Of a DNA stretch of 64,000 nucleotides, positions 1-12,224 are shown piece after piece. The translations under genes and the position numbers were made by a program. The DNA is from Anaeromyces robustus (Eukaryota; Neocallimastigomycota; Neocallimastigomycetes; Neocallimastigales; Neocallimastigaceae): positions 1-64,000 of the forward strand of contig MCFG01000157.1 of NCBI GenBank assembly GCA_002104895.1. Direction: 5' to 3'. Each line of letters starts with the position of its first letter. Position 1 is the first letter of the stretch. The notes beneath the pieces are model-generated. The model was not told the origin of the DNA. It did not search any database and saw only the letters and a list, made by a program, of their open reading frames with translations.

Positions 1-3000
1 TACCAGTAGAGCATGTTCTGTTATTGTAATTACCTATATTTTCTAAATATTGTATTTTAGTTTCAATTCCATTATGAGCTACTGTCCATATAGTTAATAA
101 AACTATTTGAACTACTGCAATTATGATATATTGAATATAACTTTTATATTTATTATTCATTTTTGAAATATCTTTATTTAAGAATGCTTTTACAATAATT
201 TCAGTTTTAACAGAATATGAACAAATAAATCCAGTTATCTTAATATCAAACATATATTGTTTTATAGAAGTTAATGTTTATTTTTACATTTTTTTTATAA
301 TTTTTCGTTTTATATATTTTATTATAACATAATTTTCAAAATTATGTATTTTTCCTTACCCCTATTATTATTGTCCAAAATTTTATTATACATTTTCTTT
401 TAGAATACTTTCCAAACCAATAGAAAACAGAAACATCTAATATTATACTTGATAAAATTAAACAAACTAAGAAATATAAACCTCCAACATAAATGCATCT
501 TTCTTTACGATGTCTATTGTATAAGGATTTAATAAATTTGAATATTTTATAAAATTATTTTTTTTAAAAATTATTATTTTTTTTAAGAAAGAGTAATAAT
601 AATAAATATCATAAATAACTATATATAAGTAATATTATATAATGTAATTATATTAATGGTTTTTTTTATATTACTATACATTATTATTGTTGATAAGAAA
701 TATAATTCAATAAGAAATGCAATTGTTGTAACAACTATAATAATTATTCCTTTAAAGTTGGTATATGATATATAATCACATTTAATTTTAGTATAAAAAT
801 CTGTATCATTATTAGTTTTGCAATTTAAATATTCAATTGTTCTCATATTATCTTTTCCTTCACAGTCTGATACTTTAATTTTTATTTTTGAATAATTTTT
901 ACAATTAGGTGTAAATGAATAATCTATAATGTCACAACATTCATTTATTATATCCTCAAATGTTTGATTTCCATTATAGAAATTGTAATAAAGATGAGCA
1001 AATAAAATAGAAATTGGGTCATTATTTTCAAAGACATTGATTTCTGAACTTTTTATTGAAAATATATTTTTACATGGAGTATTAATAAAAAAAAAATATA
1101 TATATATATTTGAATTAACATATATATATATATATTTATTTTTAATTTATTCATTACTTACAAAGTATTATATGGGAACTAATATATATATATATATATT
1201 CATCAATAATATAGTTAGGTATATATAATATATGTATATATATTTTTCAATTTTAAATTCATGGTAAAATATAAAATAATCAAAAAATTACGAAGAAAAA
1301 AAAATTTTTTTTATACCTGATAAGGCTTCGCAATACTTAATGTGTCTTTATAAATTGAGCATACCATATCCATTGTTTGATGATGATTTATAGTATCCAT
1401 TTGTTTTAGTATAATTGACTTATTTTCACTAATAGGAATTATAATTCTATCCTCATTTTCTATTGTTATAGTTTTTTTATTATAATTTATTTCCTCATCA
1501 CATTTAAATTCTCCATTTGTAAATATACTATTGACTAATTCAGAATTTAATGAATTTTTTGTATCAACTATAATTCCTCTATCAGAATTCATGGATTTAT
1601 GGGTTAAATAAATAATATTCATATTTTTATTGTAATAATAATAATATGGGATAGTACCATCTGTTTCTAAATAATTGTTACATAATTCTTTTTTCGAATA
1701 ATTATTTTTTATACATCTTTATTATTAAATTTACACAATATATTTAACATATTTGAATGTATTGATTATTTTTTTTAAAGTAATATATATTACATAGATA
1801 CATTTTTTGTTATTATTTTAATTCTTAATTAAATAATTTATTAATTCAATTATTTGTTTATTAATAACCTGTTTCCGAGCATATTACTATAGGGCTGATT
1901 AATCAGTAAATATATATGTAAGTATATAAACATTATTAATTCTTATTATATTATTATATATAAAAATGTACCGTAACTATTGAGTTTAATTGTGAACAAA
2001 AGGAATATTTTTCATTTATTAGAATTTCGATGTATTCAAAAAGCTCATCTGGAAATTTAGAACCTTCTGTTATGATGATACCTTTTTTTTTTTTTTATTT
2101 TTTTTTTTTAAAAAAAAATTCAAATTACGTATATATTAATAAATAAATTTTAATAATTATACCTGACCCTCCTAGAACTTATCAAAAAAAATAATAAATT
2201 AATAATTTATATAATATTTTTTGATTAATATTTTTGTAATAATTATTATTATAAATAAAATAATTAATTAGTTATTTTTAAAGTAGAACTAGTTATTATG
2301 CATTAATACATACATGTTGTTCCTCCTGGTACATACTTGTATATATTATTATTTTGATTATAATTAATTAGTAAATATGTAAATAATTATTTTGAAATTT
2401 AATTATTAATTAAAATATCATTTATTACTGAAACTTTTATTTCTTCGTTAGCCTAAGCATATGAATATATAAATTTAATAGTATAAGAAGGGAAATCAAT
2501 TTTTTATATAAACCAATATATAATTATTTTACGAACTTCTGCCTCTAATACATTTAAGCTCATTGCAAATAAATTCTTTGATTTCATAGAATTTAATGAT
2601 CGAAGTTTTGGAAAATCATCAACTGATTTTGGATATGACGAATTCATCCAACTCCTGAGAGAATCTTCCTGTAACCAATTCTCAATCTATAAATTTATAT
2701 AGTTCAATGTTTTATTATTATTATCATTATTATAAATATTATCATAATCTCTATTAATGTACGATTAAAATTTATTATTTTTATTATATTATCTTATTAC
2801 TAATTATTATAAATAATTTTAAATAATATTTTATTATATTATTGTTGTTATTGTAGTTATTAATATTATTAAATACTAACATATCTATTCTCAAAAAGTT
2901 CTTTCAATATAGATAGTTTTTTTATATATTCCTTTTTTCTAAAACCACATTTTTTTAAGTTTAAGTCTATATCTTCTGTTACAAATGGAATTCCTAATGC

Positions 3001-5177
3001 TTGACATACAATTATAAAAAATTTTGCATCTAGAAGATATATTTTTAGAAAATGTTTTAGACATTATTATTGCCATAATTAAGTATTATATTCATTATTT
3101 TTTTATACCTTCATATGAATCATTTTTAAAAAAATTAAATCCAGGTTTACCAGTACAATTATAAATTGCTTTTGCGTAGTCAAAAACTACTTCCCATGTC
3201 CACTATGGTTTTATTGTATTATATATATTAATAAATTAATATGAATTCCAAAAAAAGGAGATAGTTTATTATAATAATATTTATATAACTATATTTTCTA
3301 TAAAGCATTCTATATATATACAGTATCATAATTTTTTCCCCTATTTAAAAAAAAAAATAGAATAAAAAAGTTTAAATATATTATTTTTATTGAATAGAAA
3401 AAAACTATCATTTAATTATATTACCAAAAATCGCTAAAAGGCTATTATTTTGAAAAAATATTCATATTCATGTGTTAATATAAATTGAAAAATTATATAT
3501 AGATTCATTATATATATAAATATATTTACAGGTGGATAGTGAAGATCATATCCTTTTTTTATACAATAATCAAAAGTTGTTATATTAAATTTAAAACTTC
3601 GAAAATCAACAATAATTGGTACTGCTAACCAATTGTTATCAATATGGTCTATGATTATTCAAGGAAAATATTAAATTTGTATATAATAAGTGATAGAAAT
3701 AAATAGTAATTATTAAATATGAACATACAATACAATACAATACAATACCATAAAATAAAATAAAATAAAATAAAATAAAATAAAATAAAATAAAATAAAA
3801 TAAAATAAAATAAAATAAAATAAAATAAAATAAAATAAAATAAAATAAAATAAAATAAAATAAAATAAAATAAAATAAAATAAAATAAAATAAAATAAAA
3901 TAAAATAAAATAAAATAAAATAAAATAAAATAAAATAAAATAAAATAAAATAAAATAAAATAAAATAAAATAAAATAAAATAAAATAAAATAAAATAAAA
4001 TAAAATAAAATAAAATAAAATAAAATAAAATAAAATAAAATAAAATAAAATAAAATAAAATAAAATAAAATAAAATAAAATAAAATAAAATAAAATAAAA
4101 TAAAATAAAATAAATGAATAAATAAATAATAAAAGGATTTTATCATTACAGTCATAAAATGAGTATTTATTTAATAGGCTTTCAATTGATTTCCCATTAT
4201 TTTTAAAATATCTTCTAAAATATTTTTCTAAATTTAATGTTTCTTTATTATTATATCTATAAGCAAGCTTTTTTATTTATTAATTCAAATATTCAATATA
4301 TAATAATAATATATTATTAAATTTTATCTTTATGTATATATATTATATTACAGACCTGAGTTGTTCCAAGAATTATCATATCCGGACAAGGTTTATCATC
4401 TTTACATATTTCATCATTTACATTTCTATACCTATATATAATAATTAATAATAATTATAGTATATTAATACTTATAATATTTTAATATTAAAATTATTTA
4501 ATGTGGTATAACTCTTTACTTATAATATTAAAATATTAAAATTATTTAATGTGGTATAACTCTTTACTTATAATATTAAAATATTAAAATTATTTAATGT
4601 GGTATAACTCTTTATTGCAATTAAGACATTTACCATCCAACATTTTCTATTTTAAGACAAAATATTTTCCCTTTTTTTCTTTGTTCATATGCCCATAATG
4701 GAAAAGCATTCATATAAGTTAAAGATCCAGAAAATTTATCCACCGGAAATGATGTATTCCAAAGAATAACCGTTTCTTTTTCATTATCCATTTTATCGAT
4801 ATCTTCATTATTACATATTACTGCCCAATTGATGGAAGAACTATTTATAATTTGAAAATTTTGTATAAAAGAAATAATTTATTAATACATTATAATTAAT
4901 ATCCATATATTAAAATTAAAATTATTATTACTATATTAATTTATAAATATTAATTAATTTACTATTCTGTTAATTCATCATCTTCCAGAAATAAATTAGT
5001 TTCATGATTATATGTAACATTAACTCTATTCTTGAAATTATTATTTTCGTCGTAAAAGTCTATAGTATATTTTTTTGGAATATCATTTTCATTATCAGAC
5101 TTACTTATAGAAAAATGAATTTTAAAAATATTCAATATTAGAGTATACCAAAATAAATGATATAATTTATATTTCAT
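1..5177 (-). CDS. Class C-type seven-helix receptor with solute-binding-protein ectodomain, 3' end outside window
   Basis: Likely cell-surface receptor joining a bacterial-type (ABC sugar-binding-like) solute-binding domain to a GABA-B/class C type membrane domain, a fusion known to be abundant in anaerobic fungi; the ligand is unknown. Exons in coding order: 5177-4963, 4840-4634, 4431-4356, 4267-4150, 3648-3530, 3202-3109, 3029-2881, 2686-2533, 2442-2429, 2335-2314, 2177-2163, 2081-1972, 1894-1869, 1716-1317, 1178-1162, 1048-680, 513-360, 238 to the edge. These add up to about 832 residues in one frame. A signal peptide starts at 5177. Binding-domain hallmarks are PDMIILGTTQ, LAVPIIVDFRSFKFN, WTWEVVFDYAKAI and YVPGGTT followed by LGGSG. 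A Cys-rich juxtamembrane stretch leads to helix 1 (FKGIIIIVVTTIAFLIELYF) and further helices. The 1178-1162 micro-exon and the 680 donor are inferred from phase. Family call is strong; exact splice sites of the small exons are less sure. Confidence 0.82.
3725..4113. repeat. Pentanucleotide array (TACAA)n then (TAAAA)n inside receptor intron
   Basis: About four TACAA units pass into about 73 nearly perfect TAAAA units (3750-4113). The array fills most of the intron at 3649-4149 of the receptor gene. The long Phe/Ile/Leu/Tyr open frame it creates on the minus strand is an artefact of the repeat. Confidence 0.97.
4471..4614. repeat. Three tandem copies of a 48-bp unit in receptor intron
   Basis: Copies start at 4471, 4519 and 4567. 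Each contains the phrase atgtggtataactcttta, and they are almost identical. They occupy 144 of the 202 bases of the intron at 4432-4633, so the intron probably grew by two unit duplications. Confidence 0.93.
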
Positions 5178-6878
5178 TTTTTAATATTATTATTATTAAT
5201 GTTTCTTAATTCTTAATAGATTGTATGAAAGAATATATATTAATTATTCTTTCTTTTTCCTTTTTTTATCTTTATAATAATAAATTATTTTTTTTTTTGT
5301 TAACTTTATACTTAATATTTATTTATTTGTTTTTTTTTTTCCTATTATATATAATATTTTTCCTTTTTTTCTATAAAAAAATAAACAAATAAAATGAATA
5401 TATATAATTAAAGTTGAATAAATAAAGATAATTTAATTTAAACTTATTAAAAAACTAGGTTTTATTAAAGTTTTTTAAATAATTTTAAAAATATAATAAT
5501 TTTAAAAATATAAAAATTTTTATTTTAAGAATTATTATGAATATTCTTTGGAATAAATATTCATTATTTTGATAATATTTAAATTCATTTAATTATTCAT
5601 ATAAATTTTTAAAAATTATTTATTCTTTATTATATATATAATACTTTATATGTCAATATTATTGTATATAATACAATTAAAGCCACATAATATTATATAT
5701 TGTTACGTGTTATAAAAATATTAATGATTTAACTTATAATACTTTATGTATGACAACAATATTGTGTTTTTATCTAAACAAAATATATTATATAATATAT
5801 TGTTAATAAGAATATATTAATAGATGTGTAATATTATCCAATCATTAGCATATATATTCTCCAATCATAAATATATATTAATCTTAGTACTTTATAAATA
5901 AAATTTATATTAAATTAAATAAAAAAAACATTTTTATTTTATTTTATTTTAGCACAATTAGTTTTAAAAAAGAATTTATTAAAAGAATAGGATAGTTAAT
6001 ATTTTAATTTTTTTTTTGTAATAAATAGTGCTTTAAGTAATTAACTTTCATCAACTATAATTAATATTATTAATAGTATTAATTATAGATATAATATTTT
6101 AATATTAATAATTATTAATAAATTAATCACAGTAAATATAAATGAGAAAATTATGTTTTTGTTAAAAAAAATGTTAGTAATATAAAATATATATTATATA
6201 ATAATATATTTATCATATGATTAATAGAAATTCTTGCTTAAACCTAGAAACAATATATTTTTACTGTTGTTTAAATGTTTTTTTATTATTATTGTAATTA
6301 TGTTATTAATATATTTAATATAAATAGTCTAAATAATAAAAAGAAGGAAGAATTTGAAAATATGTAATATTATAATGTATACAAATATATATAAATAATA
6401 TATTGTAATATATTGTATATATTTAACATTAATAGAAATTACTCATTTTTATTATATTTATTTATTTTAAATTTAATAAAAAAAATTCATTATTGTAATA
6501 AAAAAAAGGAAAAAAATAAATTGATTATATATATTATCAATTAATTATAATATACTAATATATATTAAATTAATGTATTTATATATTGCCAATGTAAATT
6601 ACTTTTCTAAGTAATATATTATAATATATTTGAATATATTTACTTCAATTGAATAAATAATATTAATAATTGTTTAAATTTTATTTAATAATAAATTTTA
6701 TTCAACAATAATTAATCATTAATATTATTCGAAATCAAATATTATTTATTAATTAAATATTAATTAATTTGAAGTTAATATATATTGTAATATAATAGAT
6801 AATATACTTATTTATTTATTTATTATATTATCTATTGTTTTAAATAAATAAATGCATAAATGCATAAATAAATAATAA

Positions 6879-6965
<87 letters not shown>

Positions 6966-7544
6966 ATTATTATTAAATAATATTTATTATTCAATTTTAC
7001 TTTTCTGTTTTCTTTTTTTTCTTTTAAAGTTTAAATAATAAAAAAAAAAAAATAAAAAAAAAATAAAATAATAATAATAATAATAAAAAAAAAAAAAAAA
7101 AAAGGAAAGAAATAAAACAAAAAAAAGAAAAAGAGTAATACCGATATATATATTATAAGAATAAAATAAATAAGAATAAATAAATAAAAAAAGAAATATT
7201 TAAGAATAAAAATTGTAGTGAAAAAAAAACTACATTTTAAAACGAGATGAAGTTTTAATCAAAGAAAATTTTAAAAGAAAAAAAAAAGATAATTTTTTGA
7301 ATATTCAAAATGATATATTGTTATAAATAATCAATATTATGTTGTTATTTTTTTTTCTTACGTTTATAATTCATAAAAAATAATAAAAATTAATTAGAAT
7401 TTTTTATACTCAAAATAAGAATTTAAGATTAATAACATATATAATATATTTTTGGAAAACTAATAACATTTATATTTTAAGAATAATATAAAACTTTTTT
7501 TTTTATTTGAAAAAATAAATTTATAATTTAATAAATATAATAAA
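5178..7544. other. Divergent intergenic region
   Basis: Very AT-rich spacer between the 5' ends of the receptor (minus) and the 1180-residue membrane protein (plus), so it should hold both promoters. It carries an AAAT array, A-rich runs at about 7037-7105 and many short TTAATA/ATATTA palindromes. No open frame with coding character was seen, apart from a 14-codon hydrophobic mini-frame starting at 7339. Confidence 0.7.
6878..6967. repeat. Tetranucleotide (AAAT)n array
   Basis: Nearly perfect run of about 22 AAAT units in the divergent spacer. Confidence 0.95.
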
Positions 7545-10500
7545 ATGGTAAACAAAACAAATCATATATTGCCAAAAAATAAAGGTGTAAATTTACCTAC
7601 CGAGAATTATTACAATAATACCCAAATTGATATATTGCAAAATAATTCAACGAAAATAGATGAATCCAAGGTTTCAATTAATAATAAAACCCAATTTCTT
7701 GAAGGGAAAGAACATATAAAAGGAAATGTTAAAATGAAAAAGATAGGTAATGAAAGTAAATATAAAAACCATATATATTCTTCATCAACAATAATTTCTC
7801 CAAATACTTCTGTTCATCATAATGTTAGTAAAACAGCAAGTAAAACTGAACCAAAATCAACTCCAAATCCTAATATTCAAAATTTAGATTTTAATTTAAA
7901 AGAAAATAATAAAGATGAAAATAATAAAAGTTCAGGAAATAATAAAAAATTAAATAATCAAGGAAATCCATTTATAGGAAATAAGGATAATTATAAGCAA
8001 TATATAAGTAACAAAAATTTAAACTTGAAAACGCCATTTATTATAAATGGAAACAATGATAGTTTAAATAATAAAGATAAAGACAATTCTTTTAATAATA
8101 ATAATAGTAATAAAAATAGTTTTGGTGAGGATGAAGGAAAACTTTCAAATATTAATCCGTTTAAAAAAGAAAGTAATAATGAAAATTCAAATAATTCACA
8201 TAGTAATGATAAAATTAAAGATTTTTCATTTAAAAAGGAAGGTAAACATGTTAATTCAAATAATTCATTTAGTAATAATAAAATTAAAAATGATTCATTT
8301 AAAAAGGAAGATAATTATGATAATTCAAATACTGAACATGAAAATGATAAAATCAATGATTCAAATATAAAAGATAATTCTAATATTAATAAATACATAA
8401 ACCAATCAGAGCTATACAATAAACAGGAAAATTTAAGTAACAATAATACAAATAATCAAAAAGAAAATACCAATATTAGTAGTAAAACCAAAAATAATGC
8501 TATACCGTCAATGCCTACATCATTTCCTCAAATACCATCAATGCCTTCTTCATTTCCAATACCTAAATCATTTCCAATGCCTTCTTCATTTCCAATGCCT
8601 TCTTCATTTCCAATGCCTTCTTCATTTCCAATGCCTTCTTCATTTCCAATGCCTTCTTCATTTCCAATACCTTCTTCATTTCCAATTCCTTCTTCAAATC
8701 CAATACCTTCTTCAAATCCATTGTCTTCATCATTTCTGTCAATGAATTCTTCTCCTTCGTTTTTTGGAAAAAAAGAGGATAATTCTAATGATAAAGATCA
8801 GAATAATAATGATAGTCTTAATAATAAAAATGATCAGGCCAAGGATGATAGTCAAAGCAATAAATATTTTTTCCAAAATAATAATATTAAATTTGATAAT
8901 AAAGACAATATAAGTAATAACACAAAAAATAATGAAAATAAACAAAATGATGACGAAAACAAGAGCAAAGATAATAATGATACAAATACCAAAAAATCAA
9001 ATAATAAAATTTTGAATGATTGGACAAATTATCTTTATAGTAAAAATTATATGGACGGTGTTAGAAATTGGATTGATGATGTTGATAAAGGAAAAAATCC
9101 TTTTTCAATGGGAGCAACACCATGGATGCAAAATTCAAAAGAATATGAAAATTTGATGGAAAAATCAAAAGAATATATGAATAATATACCAAAAGAATCA
9201 CAAGAAAAGATGAAAGAAAATATGCAAAATATAATGAAAGATTGGATGAAGAACATACCAGAAGACGTGAAAGAAAAAATGGATGAGCTATGGAAAAAAA
9301 ATGGTTCAAACTGGAAAGATATGCAAAAAAATTGGATGGACAAAAAACAGTTTCATTATCCTATGGGTTTTTTTCCAAATATGCCTTTTCCAGCTTTTTT
9401 TCTACCAATGGGTGATTGGCAACATATTTCTCTTAAAGAAAAAGAAAAACATTCTTCTATACCAAAACGTACTCCAGAAGAACCAACAGATTTACAAGAA
9501 AATAAACCAACAAGTTCACAAGAAAATAAAGTTCAAGAAACTCCAGCTATTGTATTACCAAATACACGAAACATCGTTGCTCAACCTAAAGAAGTAACAA
9601 ATAAGACACCGGATCCAAAAATAGTAGAACCTAAGGCATCGGAGCCAAAAAAAATAGAAACTAAAACCATTCCAAAAACTAAAACCCCAGAGACTAAAAC
9701 CCCAGAGACTAAAACCCCAGAGACTAAAACTCCAGAGACTAAAACCCCAGGAACTAAAACTCCAGAAACTAAAACCCCAGAATCTAAAGTCCCTGATTCT
9801 AAAATAATAGATACTAAAAATATATCTGTAAAAACAATTGCACCAAAAATGATAAATGAAACTATGACTACAAAAACATTACCAGAAGGTGCAGACAAAA
9901 TTATTAATACTAAAATTTTATCACCTGCTTCTATTCATGGGGAAGGTGATGGCCATCCAAAGACTGGAGATACTTCTAAAGGTAATATATTTGAACAAAT
10001 AAAAGAAGCTCCTGTAGAAACAGTAGTAATGTATCTTGCACCATTTGTTGCTTTAAGTTTATTTGTTATGGTAATGTGGATTTTTAAGAGAAAAAAATCA
10101 ACAGGTCATAAAATGAATCAAATGCTAAAAAGATTAAATGAAGATGATGTGTTAAATGAAAATCATAAAACTAAAAGTTTCCATTCGCAATTTTGTGATG
10201 AATTTTGTGAAAGAAGTTTAAGTGATAATGGTTTATTGACTGATGAACAATATTTCAGAATAGGCAATGGTGAAAATATAGAGGATGTTCGACAAGATAA
10301 TAAATACAAAATGAATGTTGTAATTCCTCCTAAAACTTCATTAAATGAAGAATCACTGTCAGATTCACCAAGTACTTTACATGATACTAAAAATAATGAT
10401 TTAAGTTTTTCAATACCAATTTATAATTTAGGAGATGATAACGATGATGTCTATAATAATAGTGATAGTAAAAGTATGAAAACAATATATCATGAAGGAT

Positions 10501-11087
10501 TTAACGAGTTATCAAATCAAAGTTGTGGTAATGGTCAAAAAGGTAGAATAAAAAAATCAATCAAAGGTATATTTAATAAAAAGAAGTCTAAAGATTCAAA
10601 TATTTATATAAAACCACAAACATCGGCAGTTTTGGATAATCAAACTGGACTTCCTTCTGTAAATATTACTCAATTTACAGGTAAAGATGCTTATAATAAT
10701 ATAAGAGTAATTCCACCATTACCAACACTTCCTAATAAAATGTATGCATTAACTCATGGTACTAATAATACTGAATTAACTATGTTAAATAATAATTCAT
10801 CATCAAACAATGTATCACCATCCGACTCTAATAATTCTGCAAAAACTATACCATTTACAGCTCAATCTGATCAAACAATGTATGAACATAATTCTAACCC
10901 ACATCAAAAACAAAGGTCTAATTCTAATTCTATGAATGAGACTAAAAATGCTATAATTAATTTATATGATTATTCATCTCGTTATGAAACACCTAAAAAT
11001 ATAAAAATTAAAGAAAAATCTTCAAAAGTTTTATTAAATAATGAACTGGATTCAAATATAATATACAATACTTATAATGTATGGTAA
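7545..11087 (+). CDS. Asn/Lys/Ser-rich single-pass membrane protein with proline-rich repeats
   Basis: Intronless 1180-residue frame; I do not recognise a family. Layout: residues 1-320 are low complexity (Asn, Lys, Ser, Asp). About 325-400 is a PSSFPM hexapeptide array. About 490-605 is a Trp/Met/Lys-rich, probably helical block with recurring NWM/DWM motifs. About 705-750 is a Thr-Lys-Thr-Pro-Glu pentapeptide array. One membrane segment lies near 826-848 (VVMYLAPFVALSLFVMVMWI), followed by a basic stop-transfer FKRKKS and a roughly 330-residue polar tail. There is no N-terminal signal peptide, so topology is unclear; the basic residues after the helix suggest a cytosolic C-terminus. Codon use is A/T-ending throughout, as in neighbours. 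Low complexity will give spurious matches to other Asn-rich proteomes (for example apicomplexan surface proteins), so homology claims need care. The start is the first ATG of the frame; a spliced upstream signal-peptide exon cannot be excluded. Confidence 0.85.
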   Translation: MVNKTNHILPKNKGVNLPTENYYNNTQIDILQNNSTKIDESKVSINNKTQFLEGKEHIKGNVKMKKIGNESKYKNHIYSSSTIISPNTSVHHNVSKTASKTEPKSTPNPNIQNLDFNLKENNKDENNKSSGNNKKLNNQGNPFIGNKDNYKQYISNKNLNLKTPFIINGNNDSLNNKDKDNSFNNNNSNKNSFGEDEGKLSNINPFKKESNNENSNNSHSNDKIKDFSFKKEGKHVNSNNSFSNNKIKNDSFKKEDNYDNSNTEHENDKINDSNIKDNSNINKYINQSELYNKQENLSNNNTNNQKENTNISSKTKNNAIPSMPTSFPQIPSMPSSFPIPKSFPMPSSFPMPSSFPMPSSFPMPSSFPMPSSFPIPSSFPIPSSNPIPSSNPLSSSFLSMNSSPSFFGKKEDNSNDKDQNNNDSLNNKNDQAKDDSQSNKYFFQNNNIKFDNKDNISNNTKNNENKQNDDENKSKDNNDTNTKKSNNKILNDWTNYLYSKNYMDGVRNWIDDVDKGKNPFSMGATPWMQNSKEYENLMEKSKEYMNNIPKESQEKMKENMQNIMKDWMKNIPEDVKEKMDELWKKNGSNWKDMQKNWMDKKQFHYPMGFFPNMPFPAFFLPMGDWQHISLKEKEKHSSIPKRTPEEPTDLQENKPTSSQENKVQETPAIVLPNTRNIVAQPKEVTNKTPDPKIVEPKASEPKKIETKTIPKTKTPETKTPETKTPETKTPETKTPGTKTPETKTPESKVPDSKIIDTKNISVKTIAPKMINETMTTKTLPEGADKIINTKILSPASIHGEGDGHPKTGDTSKGNIFEQIKEAPVETVVMYLAPFVALSLFVMVMWIFKRKKSTGHKMNQMLKRLNEDDVLNENHKTKSFHSQFCDEFCERSLSDNGLLTDEQYFRIGNGENIEDVRQDNKYKMNVVIPPKTSLNEESLSDSPSTLHDTKNNDLSFSIPIYNLGDDNDDVYNNSDSKSMKTIYHEGFNELSNQSCGNGQKGRIKKSIKGIFNKKKSKDSNIYIKPQTSAVLDNQTGLPSVNITQFTGKDAYNNIRVIPPLPTLPNKMYALTHGTNNTELTMLNNNSSSNNVSPSDSNNSAKTIPFTAQSDQTMYEHNSNPHQKQRSNSNSMNETKNAIINLYDYSSRYETPKNIKIKEKSSKVLLNNELDSNIIYNTYNVW
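8517..8738 (+). repeat. Coding 18-bp repeat (PSSFPM units)
   Basis: Tandem 18-bp units inside the membrane-protein gene. Five consecutive units at about 8580-8667 are identical at the nucleotide level, flanked by diverged copies (FPIPSS, NPIPSS). Confidence 0.93.
9676..9789 (+). repeat. Coding 15-bp repeat (TKTPE units)
   Basis: About seven 15-bp units encoding Thr-Lys-Thr-Pro-Glu with small variations, in the stretch before the membrane segment of the same gene. Confidence 0.92.
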
Positions 11088-12193
11088 AAAAATAAATAAA
11101 TAAAAAGTAATATAATATACAAACAAACAAACAAACAAACAAACGAACAACAAACAACAAAAATTTAAATATATTTAAATAATAAAAAATAAGAATAATA
11201 AGAATAAAAATATTTTATAATATAAAAAGGTTTGCAACCTATTATATATTATATAAAGTTACAGTTGATAACTGTATTAATATTTATTTCAAAGAAATAA
11301 AAAAAAAAGAGCTTAATTTATATCATTAATAACATACATTACCAATAATTAATATAAAAATACACACAAAAAAAGAAAACAACAATAATAAAATAATAAT
11401 AAAAATAAAAAAAAAATGAAAGAATTTTTAAATAAAAACATACCAACATACCTTTTATTATCTTAAAAAAAAAAAGTTTTAAAAACTAAAAACCAAAATA
11501 ATCAATAATATAATATATATTAATTATTTTATATATAATTATTCAATATAAATCTTTTTCTTTATATATTTTTTAATATCATTTTCATTTTCATTTTTTA
11601 TTATTTTATTATATTTATTTTTTTTTATTAAGAAATTTTTTTTAAAAATATATATAATGTATTAATTAAAATAGTATTTTTAGTATAATATAACAATATT
11701 AATTTTTTATCGTTGTATATATTTTTATTTATTTATTTATTATAAATAATATAAAAATACATCATGATTTAAGAGAAAAATTAAAAAATAAAAAATAAAA
11801 AAAAATTAAAAAATAAAAAATAAAAAAATTTTAAAAATGAAATATGAAAATAAACTCTTTTTTTATATAAGGTTATAATAATTTTTATGTACATAAGCTA
11901 CTATATAACCAATTATATAAATAATGTAATGTACAAATAATTTTTAATTTTGTTGATTTTAATTATTATTAAAAAAAATTTAATAAATAAAGTATGTTTA
12001 TCATATATTGTATAATATATTATTTTTTTAATATATATAATATATAATAAATATAGAGAATCTTATTTAACATTATCATAGAATATTTATTGGCTTTTAA
12101 TAAAGAATAATAAATTTCAAATATTATCAAATTATTAAAATTAACTTTTATATATTCATTTATTTATTTATTAGTAATTCATTCATTTAACAT

Positions 12194-12224
<31 letters not shown>

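Noticed and set aside
3655-4155. 166-codon minus-strand frame rich in Phe, Ile, Leu and Tyr
   Set aside because: It is the AAAAT pentanucleotide array read through in a receptor intron; pentamers give a five-residue periodic peptide with no coding meaning.
9581-9898. 105-codon antisense frame with VSGVLV repeats
   Set aside because: Reverse complement of the TKTPE coding repeat in the membrane-protein gene.
7545-11087. Resemblance to apicomplexan variant surface proteins
   Set aside because: Shared only through Asn/Lys low complexity and a single helix; gene context is fungal, so no homology is claimed.
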